NCBI RefSeq assembly: GCF_937468385.1 | Contig: NZ_CALBWS010000013.1 | Span: forward strand, 44,961 to 108,960 | Reading direction: 5' to 3' | DNA from: Neobacillus rhizosphaerae | GTDB taxonomy: Bacteria > Bacillota > Bacilli > Bacillales > Cytobacillaceae | DNA length: 64,000 nt | In this document: positions 1 through 9,220 of the stretch, one piece after another | How positions within the stretch are numbered: position 1 is the first letter of the stretch | Layout of the letters: each line of letters starts with the position of its first letter | Translations under genes and position numbers: made by a program | Notes under the pieces: model-generated | Told to the model about the DNA's origin: nothing | Database searches by the model: none | The model's input: only the letters and a program-made list of their open reading frames with translations

Positions 1-32
1 ATTGGCTATATATGCCTTTCAAGGTTTTTTCT
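1..32 (+). terminator. 3' half of cassette-type hairpin terminator (copy 1)
   Basis: The window opens inside a sequence that matches the loop and right arm of the hairpins at 2293 and 3303: a GATTGGCT-type loop, GCCTTTCAAGGTT, then a T-run. The left arm lies outside the window. It therefore probably ended another toxin-immunity cassette upstream. Confidence 0.6.
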
Positions 33-251
33 TTATCCTACGATTTAAAATATATTAATTTTGAATCTAAAGCCCATGATGGTTAAATGACACAGGAGAT
101 TTGTGGTAGTGACATTTAAATAAAAATAACCATACTAACTGCTCAGAGCAATGGGTAAAAGAAATAACTTTAAAAGGATAAGTTTATTGAAATCTTTTTT
201 GAAATAATGGCTCAATTATTAAGTAAAGGTGAAGTCTAAAATAGTTTATAA

Positions 252-1265
252 GTGTATTTTACAATTCGTTATAATGGAAATGGTAAAAAAGTCGGCTTAC
301 ACAAACAACTCGACGGTACTCTATCCATGGATACGACCAATTATATGTATAACGGGACCACATCGGATGTGATGAAGGAATACGGCCCGAAAGGCCAGCC
401 ACTAGCTGAATACTATTGGGCGAACAGCCAAGTGAACTCCCGTAAAATGTTCGGCTTCCACGGGGATAAAACCTCAGGATGGCCAGGAAACATTCGCACG
501 CGAGGCGGTCTCCTGTATTATAACTATGATGCAACAGGGAATGTCCTAGGCGTAGACGACCGCGTTGGAGATACCGTCATGAATTATCGTTACGATGCCT
601 TCGGCAATCTCTTTACAGACATGCCGGCACCGTACAATGCAACAGGGTATACGGGGAAAAACTATGATCCAGCAGCCGGGTTAATGGACTATAGTGCCCG
701 CTGGTACAGCCCAACAATCGGACGATTCCTTACAGAGGATACGGTCATAGGGGATTTAAGCAATCCACAATCGTTAAACCGCTATGCCTATGTGATGAAT
801 AATCCGGTAAATATGGTCGATCCAAGCGGTCGTGTTCCGGAATGGGTGAGAAATCAAGAGGACTATTCTTTACAGTACGATCAAGGTGGGACCACTTATG
901 TTGAGCTCTGGAATTATATCGCGGGTTCTTATCAGAAGCAGACATCCCCAACGTCACTTGTGGAAACGATTCAGACGGACAAGTTTTATAAGCAAACTTA
1001 CCAGCAAACCATCACAGAATCGTGGGAGTACGATTACAAGAAGTATTTTGGAGAATTTGGAAAAATACTGATAGAGGAAACCCAAACCTTTAGCGAAACC
1101 AATGTTTTAGAGTGGTACAATGTTATTACGGCAAAGGAACTCATGGAACAAAATGCCGGTGAAATCGCCTCCTATGGGGCACCACCGAATGCCCGGGTTG
1201 TCTATAGCTCCAGCACATTAGATGGATTGCCATTTACTTATGATATGATCTATGGTCAGAATTGA
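252..1265 (+). pseudogene. Rhs/WapA-type repeat protein, C-terminal core fragment
   Basis: This is the C-terminal core of an Rhs/YD-repeat polymorphic toxin, normally a very large wall- or surface-associated protein that delivers a variable C-terminal toxin into neighbouring cells. Visible are YD-type repeats (YYNYDATGNVLG, YRYDAFGNL) and the conserved Rhs core with YDPAAGLMDYSARWYSPTIG, GRFLTED, NRYAYVMNNP and VDPSG at about residues 130-193. The thousands of upstream codons are missing: recognisable homology begins near base 265 and the first codons have no ribosome binding site. The frame ends at 1265, four bases into the frame that carries the toxin part, so one lost base separates core from toxin. 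As it stands it is a 5'-truncated, frameshifted remnant, perhaps a reservoir cassette for recombination with a full-length gene elsewhere. Confidence 0.85.
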
Positions 1266-1846
1266 CACCTGAAGAGCAAATGATGATTATAGACAGTCCG
1301 TACGCCCCTCAAATTGACAAAGATATAGTAACATTGAGGATGGCATTAGACAGTATTCTAATATCAAAAATTCCAAAAGCAGTAGAGGTTATTCATTCAG
1401 CTTCAGGAGTACTTAAAAGTAAACTAAAACAAGCGATCAGTAGTTTTAAGGGTACAGATTATGCTTATGATGTTGCTAAGGTTATAGATAATGTTATTAG
1501 TAATGGTAGAATTACTGTTAAGTCAATAAAATCAAACCCTAGTGCATTTAGTGGGAAAAATGTGGATGAAATTGCTAAACTTTTAAAGAGTCAAGGTAAT
1601 GATGTTACTGTAAAAGCCTCTACTAAATCACGCTCTGGTGCACAAATAATTAAAATCAATAATCCTGGTAACGGGAGAAATATAACACAATTACAAGTAT
1701 CACCTGGTGGAGGCAGACATGGGGAAAATCCTTATATAAAAATTAGTACAAGTGACCAAGGAATAATTAAAATTGTAAATGGAATAAAGAACACTTATAA
1801 AACTGATGGAAAAGAAAATGCTACTATTATTTTTACTGGGAGGTGA
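1262..1846 (+). pseudogene. Polymorphic toxin C-terminal domain (frame-shifted from Rhs core)
   Basis: A 194-codon frame that continues the Rhs fragment in another frame. Its first codons (TPEEQMMI...SPYAPQID) read naturally as a continuation of the upstream YDMIYGQ, so one inserted base in the AATTG at 1260-1264 would restore a single open frame. The first 100 residues are a helical linker; the last 80, with SGAQIIKINNPG, SPGGGRHG and KISTSDQG, look like a compact toxin domain with a conserved-looking Arg-His pair. I recall similar tips in Bacillus polymorphic toxins but cannot assign a nuclease family. Its stop overlaps the immunity gene by the usual few bases. The TTG at 1262 has no convincing ribosome binding site, so independent translation is unlikely. 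Confidence 0.65.
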
Positions 1847-1851
1847 TATAT

Positions 1852-2283
1852 TTGATTGATTCACAGGCACCTATCGTCCCTTGGGAAGGAATGGGGAATA
1901 TAAAGCTATATAGTCACATCAATGAATTTTATTCCATGATAGAAGAACATGGTAAACAACCAAAACTATTAGGGAAATATTTAATAAGATATGAAATAGG
2001 CAACTCAATTGATTTATGGTTTAATTTATTTAACGGTAAATTATTTAAAATAACTGCTTTAAGTAACTATAAAGGCACTTTATTTAATGATATAAGGGTA
2101 GGAATGCATATTGATGATGTTCTAAGATTAGAACCAAGTTTTATGTACGATGAGTTTGAAGAAGTTTATTGTAGTTCTAAAGGAGTTTACCTTGAAACAG
2201 ACCCCGTTGAACAGACAGTTTTATGGATTTCAGTTTATATCAAAGAAATAGATAATCCAGATTTTGAAAGAGGACATTGGTAA
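1852..2283 (+). CDS. Putative immunity protein 1
   Basis: An approximately 143-residue acidic, soluble protein with no signal peptide or membrane segment. The start is taken as TTG at 1852 because GGGAGG lies about 8 bases before it; a GTG at 1843 is in frame but sits on top of that ribosome binding site. It directly follows the toxin tip (overlap or a few bases) and is closed by a hairpin terminator, the standard toxin-immunity arrangement, which is the main reason for the call. I do not recognise its family. It contains a WFNLFNGKLFKI segment and an IRVGMHIDDVL segment that look like a small alpha/beta fold. It may protect against a toxin this cell no longer makes from this locus. Confidence 0.6.
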   Translation: MIDSQAPIVPWEGMGNIKLYSHINEFYSMIEEHGKQPKLLGKYLIRYEIGNSIDLWFNLFNGKLFKITALSNYKGTLFNDIRVGMHIDDVLRLEPSFMYDEFEEVYCSSKGVYLETDPVEQTVLWISVYIKEIDNPDFERGHW

Positions 2284-2292
2284 AATATCTTT

Positions 2293-2333
2293 GAAACCTT
2301 GATTGGCTATTTGCCTTTCAAGGTTTCTTTTTT
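2293..2333 (+). terminator. Cassette hairpin terminator (copy 2)
   Basis: GAAACCTTGA pairs with TCAAGGTTTC around a loop with GATTGGCT and is followed by a T-run. It lies 10 bases after the immunity 1 stop and is nearly identical to the hairpins at 1 and 3303. Confidence 0.85.
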
Positions 2334-2485
2334 GTGTGGCGCTACTTAGCGCTATGAGAAGATTATTCAGAATAATCTATGGTATGATGAAAAATAAAAA
2401 TGCTTATATCATGCCTGAAATGCCTGTAACGAAAGTAAGTTAATTAATTTGGGTGGTGGTTGAATAAACTGCCATCCTTTTATAA

Positions 2486-2875
2486 AGTATAATTTTAGAT
2501 ATTCCTAAGGGTACAGGTAAAGTTGATGACTTTGCTAAAGAATCATTCCTGCCGGATGAATATTACAAAAATAACTATGCCCCTATGCAAGGAACACCAG
2601 GAGCTAGGATTAATTTTAGTCGATTAGGTTCAAGTGGTCAGATAGAAAATTCCAGAGTAGTTTATGACCAAGCAGGTAAGCAAAAATATAGAATTGATTA
2701 TACTGACCATGGAAATTCTGTTCATCACACAGACCCACATATGCATGAGTACATTTATCAAGATGCAGGAAAAAGTGTTAAAGCAGAAATAAAATATTTT
2801 ATGGACTCTTCTACTGGTAGACTGAGACAAGGGATAATTGATGGGAAAACAAACAAGATAAAGTTTATTGATTAA
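2486..2875 (+). pseudogene. Orphan polymorphic toxin tip 2, no start codon
   Basis: An open frame from 2486 to 2875 with no plausible start at its beginning; it starts with IPKGTGKVDDFAKESF, a linker-like segment, showing that this is the detached 3' end of a larger toxin gene. The last 96 residues contain a histidine-rich stretch (TDHGNSVHHTDPHMHE, about 40 residues before the end) typical of metal-dependent or His-catalysed toxin domains, although the family is not recognised. An internal ATG at 2585 has no good ribosome binding site. It is immediately followed by a second immunity gene and a hairpin, the layout of the orphan cassettes seen downstream of Rhs and WapA genes. Confidence 0.65.
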
Positions 2876-2892
2876 TGAGGGAGGAACGATTT

Positions 2893-3294
2893 TTGATTGT
2901 TATAAAAAATTACGAGACAATAACAGATAAATTAAACGCCCTTGGTTCGTGGGCTTATAAGGAAATAGTGGGAATTAACTACGCTATGGATACTGATTTT
3001 GAAGATAATTACACGACTTCACTAACCCTTTCTTTTCATGTCTCGGTTATTGAAACAAATCAACGATTCAAAATGAAAATCAGATATTTTAATGTTTCTG
3101 ACCTTAGTGTAAGAAAAATAACAAATCTTTACCTGACGAGAAGTTTGATAGTACATGATAAAAAAGAGTTAGGATGGGATACCAGTCAACGATACCATGT
3201 TCATGATGACAGTGGGTATGGTGAGAACGATGGATACAACTTTATTGAGTTTTACTGTAGTTCTATGGAAGCTATTTCACTGGAAGAATTCTAA
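2893..3294 (+). CDS. Putative immunity protein 2
   Basis: About 133 residues, soluble, no signal peptide. TTG at 2893 is preferred because GGGAGGAA lies 7-9 bases upstream; the in-frame ATG at 2875 overlaps the stop codon of the toxin tip and precedes that ribosome binding site. The protein is rich in beta-prone, aromatic and charged segments (LTLSFHVSVIETNQRF, MKIRYFNVSDLSVRKI), as is common for immunity proteins. The family is not recognised; the call rests on position directly after the orphan toxin tip and before the hairpin terminator. It appears intact and could still be expressed. Confidence 0.6.
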   Translation: MIVIKNYETITDKLNALGSWAYKEIVGINYAMDTDFEDNYTTSLTLSFHVSVIETNQRFKMKIRYFNVSDLSVRKITNLYLTRSLIVHDKKELGWDTSQRYHVHDDSGYGENDGYNFIEFYCSSMEAISLEEF

Positions 3295-3302
3295 TACTCC
3301 AT

Positions 3303-3336
3303 ACCTTGATTGGCTAAATGCCTTTCAAGGTTTTTT
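3303..3336 (+). terminator. Cassette hairpin terminator (copy 3)
   Basis: ACCTTGA / TCAAGGT stem with a loop nearly identical to copy 2, followed by TTTTTT. It starts 9 bases after the immunity 2 stop. A shortened relative (ACCTTTTAAGGTTTTT) lies at 3991-4006 after the recombinase remnant. Confidence 0.85.
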
Positions 3337-3619
3337 ACTTTAATTTATATTAAATCAGCTGATAATTGAGTGAGACATTAAGAAAATGATTTGTTTGAGA
3401 ATCGAGAGCTCATGATGGTAGTACCATCATGGAGTTTGGTTTTAATGCTCGGATTGGGTGACAAGTACGATAATTAGGCGAGATGACATTTTACATGGCA
3501 GGGGTAGTTATAACATAGCATAATTAACAAACTAACGAGATCGTACCAGCTCGTGGCGATAAACAATAGGTAACGTGAAAGAGTGTTTTTTTACTGACTT
3601 TGGCTTAAAAATTTTGGGT

Positions 3620-3985
3620 TGTGTTTTTACTAGAGACGGTCGTATAATACTCGCTATTCGTTTAAAAAGCGTGCATATTGTCAGGCTCAAGGATACACGC
3701 TTTTACGCTTGTTATAGGACGAAGGTAGCAGGTGCTAAAGGATGGAGAAGCGTTAGAAGTGAACAGATTAGGCTTTCATGAGATGTTGGAGTACCTAAGC
3801 CACCGTGAGGTGGATTATGTTGTCACGCTAGGCGGTCAGACATTGTGAAAGTGTTAGTTCACTGAGAATTGAAAAAGTATGGAGTAGACATTCGGAGTAT
3901 TGAACAACCGCAATACAGTATCCATAAAAAAGACCCTAGCGAATTTTTTTAATGACTTAATGGAGTTATTAGACAAAAAATCTAA
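3620..3985 (+). pseudogene. Degenerate serine site-specific recombinase remnant
   Basis: Read across frames, this stretch recovers the order of a resolvase/invertase N-terminal domain. One frame gives SYNTRYSFKKRAYCQAQGYT (the segment in which family members have 'vSs..Q..Sfe.Qr..c.a.GYt'), followed by DEG. Shifted by one frame near 3735 comes KDGEALEVNRLGFHEMLEYL and REVDYVVTLG, then a third piece ELKKYGVDIRSIEQPQYSI, KKDPSEFF and NDLMELLDKK. Stops and at least two frameshifts break it, so no product is expected. A 68-codon frame at 3575-3781 is only a shadow of it. It may be what once moved cassettes here, or an unrelated passenger. Confidence 0.55.
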
Positions 3986-4375
3986 TTTTTACCTTTTAAG
4001 GTTTTTAAATTAAATGGTTTTATTAAAAAAATTTTTTTCATATTTGAATCAGAATCTCATGGTGGTAGGTAGATTACCAAAGAATTTTATCATTGAATTT
4101 GTATTTTTAAATACACTGGGTAAAGGGATAGGCTCTACATTTTTGCGAAAATTAGAAGAGTATGTTACTACCCAAAATACATAGGTTAGAACTTTGGAAG
4201 TAAATAAAAATGAATTTGGATAAGACTTCTATTAAAGAGTAGATTTAAAAAAGATGGTACTTAAAAACATTCCCTAATTATAGGTGATAAATCGTTGATG
4301 AATATTATATATCTTAACTTTTATAATCGGTTGTCGATATTGTTATAGAAAGATTAATTTTAGAGGGGAATATCT

Positions 4376-4984
4376 ATGAAAAAAACTTTTGCATTTATTT
4401 TTATTGTTTTTACATTCTCATTATTATTTGGTTGCTCTGATAATAAACAATTAAAAACTGTAACAAACAAAGAAGCTTTGCAAAAAGAATATATTGTTGG
4501 GGGAGAGAAAATAGTTTTAAAGAAAAAAGAACTATTATCAAACAAAATTGAAATGCTATTGCCAGAATCATTTCATATTATGTCTGAAGAAGTAGCCAAA
4601 ATAAAATATCCGAATGAAAATAGGCCTACGATTATATACACAAATGACAAAACTACTATAAACATTTCTTTAAAATATACCACAACCCAAATAAATGATA
4701 GTCAGATTCCTGAATTTCATAATTCAATTAAGCAAATGTTTGAAAAACTTTATCCATCAGCAAAATGGCTAGACGAAAAAGTAATAAAAACTAATGATGG
4801 AAAAAATGTAGGTGTTCTTGAAGTAATAACACCTGCTATCGATACTAATATATATAATTTTATGTATCTAATTGAATTGGATAATAAAGTATTAATTGCT
4901 ACATTTAATTGTACTGAAGAAAAAATGGATGATTGGAAACCAATTGCAAAAGAAATAATGGGGTCTATTGTCACAACTGAGTAG
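4376..4984 (+). CDS. Putative lipoprotein of unknown function
   Basis: 202 residues. The N-terminus has Lys-Lys, a hydrophobic stretch (residues 5-19) and the lipobox LLFGC with the acylated Cys at residue 20, so it is expected to be anchored on the outer face of the membrane. The start is supported by AGAGGGG about 9 bases upstream. The mature part is a mixed alpha/beta domain with no motif I recognise; the C-terminal half (LEVITPAIDTNIYNFMYLIEL...LIATFNCTEE...W) resembles small stress or detergent-resistance-type lipoprotein domains only in general character. It stands alone, flanked by gene-free DNA, and is very AT-rich like the rest of the accessory region. Confidence 0.75.
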   Translation: MKKTFAFIFIVFTFSLLFGCSDNKQLKTVTNKEALQKEYIVGGEKIVLKKKELLSNKIEMLLPESFHIMSEEVAKIKYPNENRPTIIYTNDKTTINISLKYTTTQINDSQIPEFHNSIKQMFEKLYPSAKWLDEKVIKTNDGKNVGVLEVITPAIDTNIYNFMYLIELDNKVLIATFNCTEEKMDDWKPIAKEIMGSIVTTE

Positions 4985-5478
4985 GACTCAAACATTTTTA
5001 CAATTTCACCAGATAAATTAAAGTCAATTCTGCAAAGTAAAAACATGGTAAAAATCTCCTTTGACTTCTATTGAAGGTGGACAACATGTAAGAACAGTAA
5101 ACGAGGAGAAGTAGTTTAACGGTTTCTTTTTGCTTTGGGTGCAGGGGATGGGTTTACAGGGAAAGATAAATCAATTATTGTCGTACCCCTAGTTATACTT
5201 CCGTGCAGACGCTCTATCTTGTAAGCTACGAACGAAAGCAAAAGCATCTAAATGAAAGAGAAGTTTTATTTACATTAATATAATTTTTTTATTAATACTT
5301 TCAATAATGTTTCTATACTAAAACTAGCAGTTCGATGAAAACATATAGTTTTTACATGTTCAATTTTTTTTGACAAGTTTTTTTATTAGTAATAAAGTTA
5401 GAAACAAGAGCAGGATAAACCAAATAACATTAAGCTGTATTTAAATTAAGGGTTAACCAAAAGCTATAAATCAAAAAC
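4985..5478. other. Gene-free AT-rich stretch
   Basis: About 500 bases without a credible gene. No homology or clear signal was recognised apart from the terminator that follows at 5479. Confidence 0.6.
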
Positions 5479-5523
5479 AAAACTCCTCCACATTACAATT
5501 TAGTAATGAGAGGAGTTTTTTAT
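5479..5523 (+). terminator. Intrinsic terminator
   Basis: AAAACTCCTC pairs perfectly with GAGGAGTTTT and is followed by TTTTTATT. No intact gene lies just upstream, so it probably belonged to a lost gene. The symmetrical A and T tracts would allow it to work in both directions. Confidence 0.75.
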
Positions 5524-5690
5524 TGGTAAAGAGAGTAGGAAATGCCTGGTAAATTCTTTGGCAAAGAGTGGTGCAAAAGATGGCATAGGTGGTAAATTCC
5601 TATGGCCGTAATCATCACCCTATTCTCTGTAAAAAAGATTCAGTAACCTGACCCATTTCCCGTTTTACCTCCTGTATTTTCAAATAACGT

Positions 5691-5944
5691 TTAGTCCATA
5701 CCCTGCTTCATTTTCTGCAGTTTCGAACGATATCGATACACACTTGGCTCAGATACCATCAACTTATCAGCAATATGGCTGATAGAACCTTTGAGTTTAA
5801 AGATACCTGCACTTTCAAGCTTTTCAATTAACTCCACCTTTTCCTCTTAGGTCAGGCGCTCGGTTGGAATTTGTTTTTCTTCATTAAACTCTTCTATAAT
5901 AGAATCCACGATGTCTTCTGGATTTTCAAAGAAGTTTTCCGTTT
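5691..5944 (-). pseudogene. DauR/YheO-like regulator, C-terminal HTH fragment
   Basis: The minus strand encodes EEKVELIEKLESAGIFKLKG, SISHIADKLMVSEPSVYRY and a final KQGMD stop. This matches the C-terminal helix-turn-helix of the regulator at 20629-21342 (KKGIFQLKGAVSQVAELLNI, SEPSIYRYLK) nearly position for position. The N-terminal PAS-like half is missing, and a TAA interrupts the frame near 5848. The upstream edge runs straight into the permease fragment on the opposite strand near 5944, which marks a deletion junction. The position beside dsdA suggests it once regulated D-serine use. Confidence 0.75.
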
Positions 5945-6347
5945 CGGTGGGGGCGGTGCTTTTAATGCCCTTTTAATTGCTAGTGGGTTAGGTAAAGAGT
6001 TATCTGATATTATGACATCTTTACATATGAACCCAATTATTCTGGCTTGGCTAGTAGCCTCGATTTTACATCTTGCTATTGGATCTGTTACGGTAGCCAT
6101 GATAAGTGCTGCGGGTATAGTAGCTCCATTGATGGCCGTTTATCCACATTTGAGTCCAGAAATTTTGGTTCTAGCTATTGGTGCTGGGGCTATTGGATGG
6201 TGTCATGTTAACGATTCTGCTTTCTGGCTTGTAAAAGAATTTTTTGGATTATCATTACCAGATGCGTTTAAGAGCTTCACTGCTGCAACCGTTATTGCAT
6301 CAGTTGTTGCACTCGGAGGGATATTACTTTTAGCACAAGTAATATAA
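5943..6347 (+). pseudogene. GntP-family permease (DsdX-like), C-terminal fragment
   Basis: The last 134 residues of a GntP-type H+ symporter: GGGGAFNALLIASGLGKELS, a helix pair with SILHLAIGSVTVAMISAAGI, and the terminal GWCHVNDSAFWLVKEFFGLS segment characteristic of the family. Full members have about 430-450 residues, so about two thirds is missing. The open frame extends upstream to 5871, but those residues are antisense of the regulator fragment and not permease. E. coli DsdX, the D-serine permease, is a GntP member, and the next gene here is dsdA, so this was probably its D-serine transporter. The intact stop at 6347 indicates loss from the 5' side only. Confidence 0.85.
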
Positions 6348-6426
6348 AAAAATCAAGATAAGAAACGAATTAGTGAATTTCTTTGGAATAAACTCTTATT
6401 TTAAAGATGTACAGGCTAAAAGTAAT

Positions 6427-6470
6427 AAATCAATTCATTTTATTAACATTGTGAATTGGTTTATTACTTA
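6427..6470 (+). terminator. Possible terminator after permease remnant
   Basis: AAATCAATTCA pairs with TGAATTGGTTT; the following tract is only moderately T-rich (TTTATTACTT). It would have separated the permease from dsdA. The rest of the 350-base gap before dsdA is AT-rich and shows no other clear signal. Confidence 0.4.
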
Positions 6471-6702
6471 CACATTGTCCAATGTTATGTGCTTTATAAA
6501 GGGAACAGGATAACATCTATTAATTAATAAACTTAATGATCATTGCTGGATATTTTAAGAGTAGTAAATACTTTTACCTAGGATAAACTGCTGAATCTTA
6601 ATCACCAAAAACATTTTGGCAATCCAAATATCATAATTGTATATTTTAATGAATATACGGAAAGCTTTAGATAAATAAATGATAGAAGGAAGATGGGTTT
6701 GT

Positions 6703-8073
6703 ATGGAAAATAAGATAATTCAAGGACACACTATAAAGGAATGGGAAGAGAAGTATCCTTTAATGAGCAAGATTATTTCAACTGACGAAGTGTTTTGGAC
6801 AAATTCTAAATATGAAAAATTTACAGATGCTATAAAAAAGATTTCTTTATCAGAGAAGGATGTAGAAGATGCAGAAGAAAGATTAAATAGATTTGCCCCA
6901 TATATAGCTAAAGTTTTTCCAGAAACACAAAAAACAAATGGAATTATTGAATCACCTATTGTTCCAATTCCTAATATGCAAAGTAATATAGCAGAAACAT
7001 ATAATCAAGAAATCCTAGGTCAATTATTGCTGAAATGTGATAGTCATCTTGCTATTTCGGGGTCAATTAAAGCAAGAGGCGGTATTTATGAGGTTTTAAA
7101 ACATGCAGAAGATTTAGCTATTGAGAATAACATGCTAACAATAAAAGATGATTATTCAATTATGGATAGTGATAAATTTAGAGAGTTCTTCTCTAAGTAT
7201 TCTATTGCAGTAGGATCAACTGGAAACCTAGGACTTAGTATTGGAATAATGAGTGCACAATTAGGGTTTAAGGTTTATGTTCATATGTCAGCTGACGCAA
7301 AACAATGGAAGAAAGACCTCCTTAGAAGCAAGGGTGTTACAGTAATTGAGTATGAATCAGATTATAGTAAGGCAGTGGAGGAAGGTAGAAAACAAGCAGA
7401 AGCTGATCCAAACATGTACTTTATTGATGATGAAAATTCGACTAACTTATTTTTGGGATATTCTGTTGCAGCTTATAGATTAAAAAAGCAATTAGAAGAA
7501 ATTAATGTAGTTGTAGATGAGAATCACCCATTATTTGTTTATCTTCCATGTGGAGTTGGTGGCGGACCTGGTGGAGTAGCATTCGGGTTAAAGTTAGTTT
7601 TCAAGGATAATGTACATTGCTTCTTTGCCGAACCAACACATTCTCCATGTATGGTTTTAGGATTAATGACAGGTTTGCATGATAAAGTATCGGTACAAGA
7701 TTTTGACATTGATAACATTACTGATGCAGATGGGCTCGCGGTTGGTAGAGCTTCAGGTTTCGTAGGGAAAACATTAGAAAACCTAATAAGTGGATCATAT
7801 ACTGTAAATGATGAGCAGTTATATATACTTTTAAGTATGTTATCCGACTCAGAAAATATTAAATTAGAACCTTCTGCATTAGCTGGAATACATGGTCCAA
7901 TTCAATTATTCAGAGATGAAGCTGGACAAAAGTATATAGAGAATAACAACTTAAAAAATAAAATAAAAAATGTTACACATATCGCTTGGGCAACAGGAGG
8001 TAGTATGGTTCCAAAAGATGTAATGGAAACCTATTATAAAAAGGGAAAAGAGGCATCTGCTACTCTGAAATAA
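6703..8073 (+). CDS. dsdA: D-serine dehydratase (D-serine ammonia-lyase)
   Basis: A PLP-dependent cytosolic enzyme converting D-serine to pyruvate and ammonia. About 456 residues from ATG 6703, close to the E. coli length of 442. The PLP lysine lies in SGSIKARGG (Lys about 123), the phosphate-binding region is SVGSTGNLG / [12 protein letters not shown], and the C-terminal ATGGSMVP is also family-typical. The ATG at 6703 is preferred over 6679 because it matches the usual N-terminus; GGAAGA lies about 11 bases before it. It stands next to fragments of a GntP/DsdX-like permease and a DauR-like regulator, so it is the surviving part of a D-serine module. Without the permease it may serve detoxification of internally released D-serine. 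Confidence 0.93.
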   Translation: MENKIIQGHTIKEWEEKYPLMSKIISTDEVFWTNSKYEKFTDAIKKISLSEKDVEDAEERLNRFAPYIAKVFPETQKTNGIIESPIVPIPNMQSNIAETYNQEILGQLLLKCDSHLAISGSIKARGGIYEVLKHAEDLAIENNMLTIKDDYSIMDSDKFREFFSKYSIAVGSTGNLGLSIGIMSAQLGFKVYVHMSADAKQWKKDLLRSKGVTVIEYESDYSKAVEEGRKQAEADPNMYFIDDENSTNLFLGYSVAAYRLKKQLEEINVVVDENHPLFVYLPCGVGGGPGGVAFGLKLVFKDNVHCFFAEPTHSPCMVLGLMTGLHDKVSVQDFDIDNITDADGLAVGRASGFVGKTLENLISGSYTVNDEQLYILLSMLSDSENIKLEPSALAGIHGPIQLFRDEAGQKYIENNNLKNKIKNVTHIAWATGGSMVPKDVMETYYKKGKEASATLK

Positions 8074-8092
8074 TTAAAAGTTCATTTGTATG

Positions 8093-8137
8093 AAAGAGGC
8101 TATCTCAAAATAGTAAGAGATAGTTTCTATCTTTTTA
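8093..8137 (+). terminator. Probable dsdA terminator
   Basis: GAGGCTATCTC pairs (two mismatches) with GAGATAGTTTC and is followed by TATCTTTTT, about 20 bases after the dsdA stop. Confidence 0.55.
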
Positions 8138-8264
8138 TAATAAATATTGGACTGTTCTGGCTAAGTTAGACCCATTAAAAGGTTTATTATCTCGCATATT
8201 CTTAAAATTCCACTCGCTCGATTAATCTATCTATAACACAAACGTTTATGGTTTATTTAAATGC

Positions 8265-8424
8265 ACTAAAATGCTAACATTTTGCTAACGCAAGTTCGTG
8301 AAAAAAAGTAAATTCACATTAAAGATGTTAAACCGCATATTTAGAAAAACCTTGATATACCGCACTTTTGGAACACAACGTTAAAGATATTACACACTCT
8401 CACCATACGGGCGGCATGATGTAA
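8265..8424. repeat. Degenerate intergenic repeat, copy A
   Basis: Shares AAATGCTAACATTTTGCTAA at its start and TTAAAGATATTA plus CACACTCTCACC and GGGCGGCATGATGTAA at its end with the copy at 11868-11964; the middle is about 60 bases longer here. No gene was found in it. Confidence 0.7.
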
Positions 8425-9220
8425 TAAAGACTTATAAACCTTTATATGTAAGGTTTTATAAGACTACTTGCAATCTGTAGTGTCCGAAAAAGTGACCGAT
8501 ATTATTTGATGAGATTTTTAGAGAGGTCTTTCATTAAGTCAGTGAACTTATTGGAGGCCTCTTTTTTAATGTATATCTTCTCAACTATCTGCTTCTCCAA
8601 GTAATACGGTTTTCATCTGTTCATCATTTTCTTTTGAAATGTTAAGGAAATTGAAATGCTTTATCTAACCTTACATCATTAATAAATATGCTGATTCACT
8701 AATCTTTCAGGGGAAACTTGAGAAACATTATGATCTTTTTAATATGATGTACTTAAAACTCATACAAGCAATTTTCAGTATGTTGGTTTTATGTAAGGGA
8801 GATTTTTTAGGGGATTCTATAAGCCTGTGTGCGCCCGATATAAGCTTTTAGAACTATTATAAAGGTATATTCCTCTTCAAACTAACAAATTGTATGTATA
8901 TGGCATTTACCCCAGTGTCTGTTTTCCAAGTATAATTATCGCTTCTAATCTCATTACATAATCAAAAAGTTAGGAGGTATATATATTCAAGTTGTCTTTA
9001 GACCCTCTTGCCTTATATAAAATCAAAAGATTGATGATAATCAATAAATATCCTGCTTCTTCTAAGAAATGAACAACAGAAGCTTGATAATGTCTAGTAG
9101 ACTCCCCCCCCTTAATTTACTCCTAATAAATAACAGACTACTGTACGAGTTAAATGTTAAACGATATAATGGTGAGAGTTTGTGCCTGAGTAAATATTTT
9201 TATAAGCAGTGAGGTAGTGT
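8425..9220. other. Gene-free stretch before yitT-like gene
   Basis: About 800 bases with no supportable gene. A hairpin at 8522-8568 (AGAGGTC / GGCCTCT then TTTTTT) is terminator-like but follows no gene. A sigma-A type -10 TATAAT lies at 9165-9170, about 50 bases before the yitT-like start, without a clear -35. Confidence 0.55.

Noticed and set aside
1..3340. Repeated hairpins as a CRISPR array
   Set aside because: Only three copies spaced by about 1-2 kb, each at a gene end and followed by T-runs.
3575..3781. 68-codon open frame with GTG start
   Set aside because: The recombinase-like signal runs through the other two frames of the same DNA; this frame shows no family character and no ribosome binding site.
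4301..4327. Promoter TTGATG/TATAAT before the 4376 lipoprotein gene
   Set aside because: The spacer would be 21 bases, too long for a normal sigma-A promoter.
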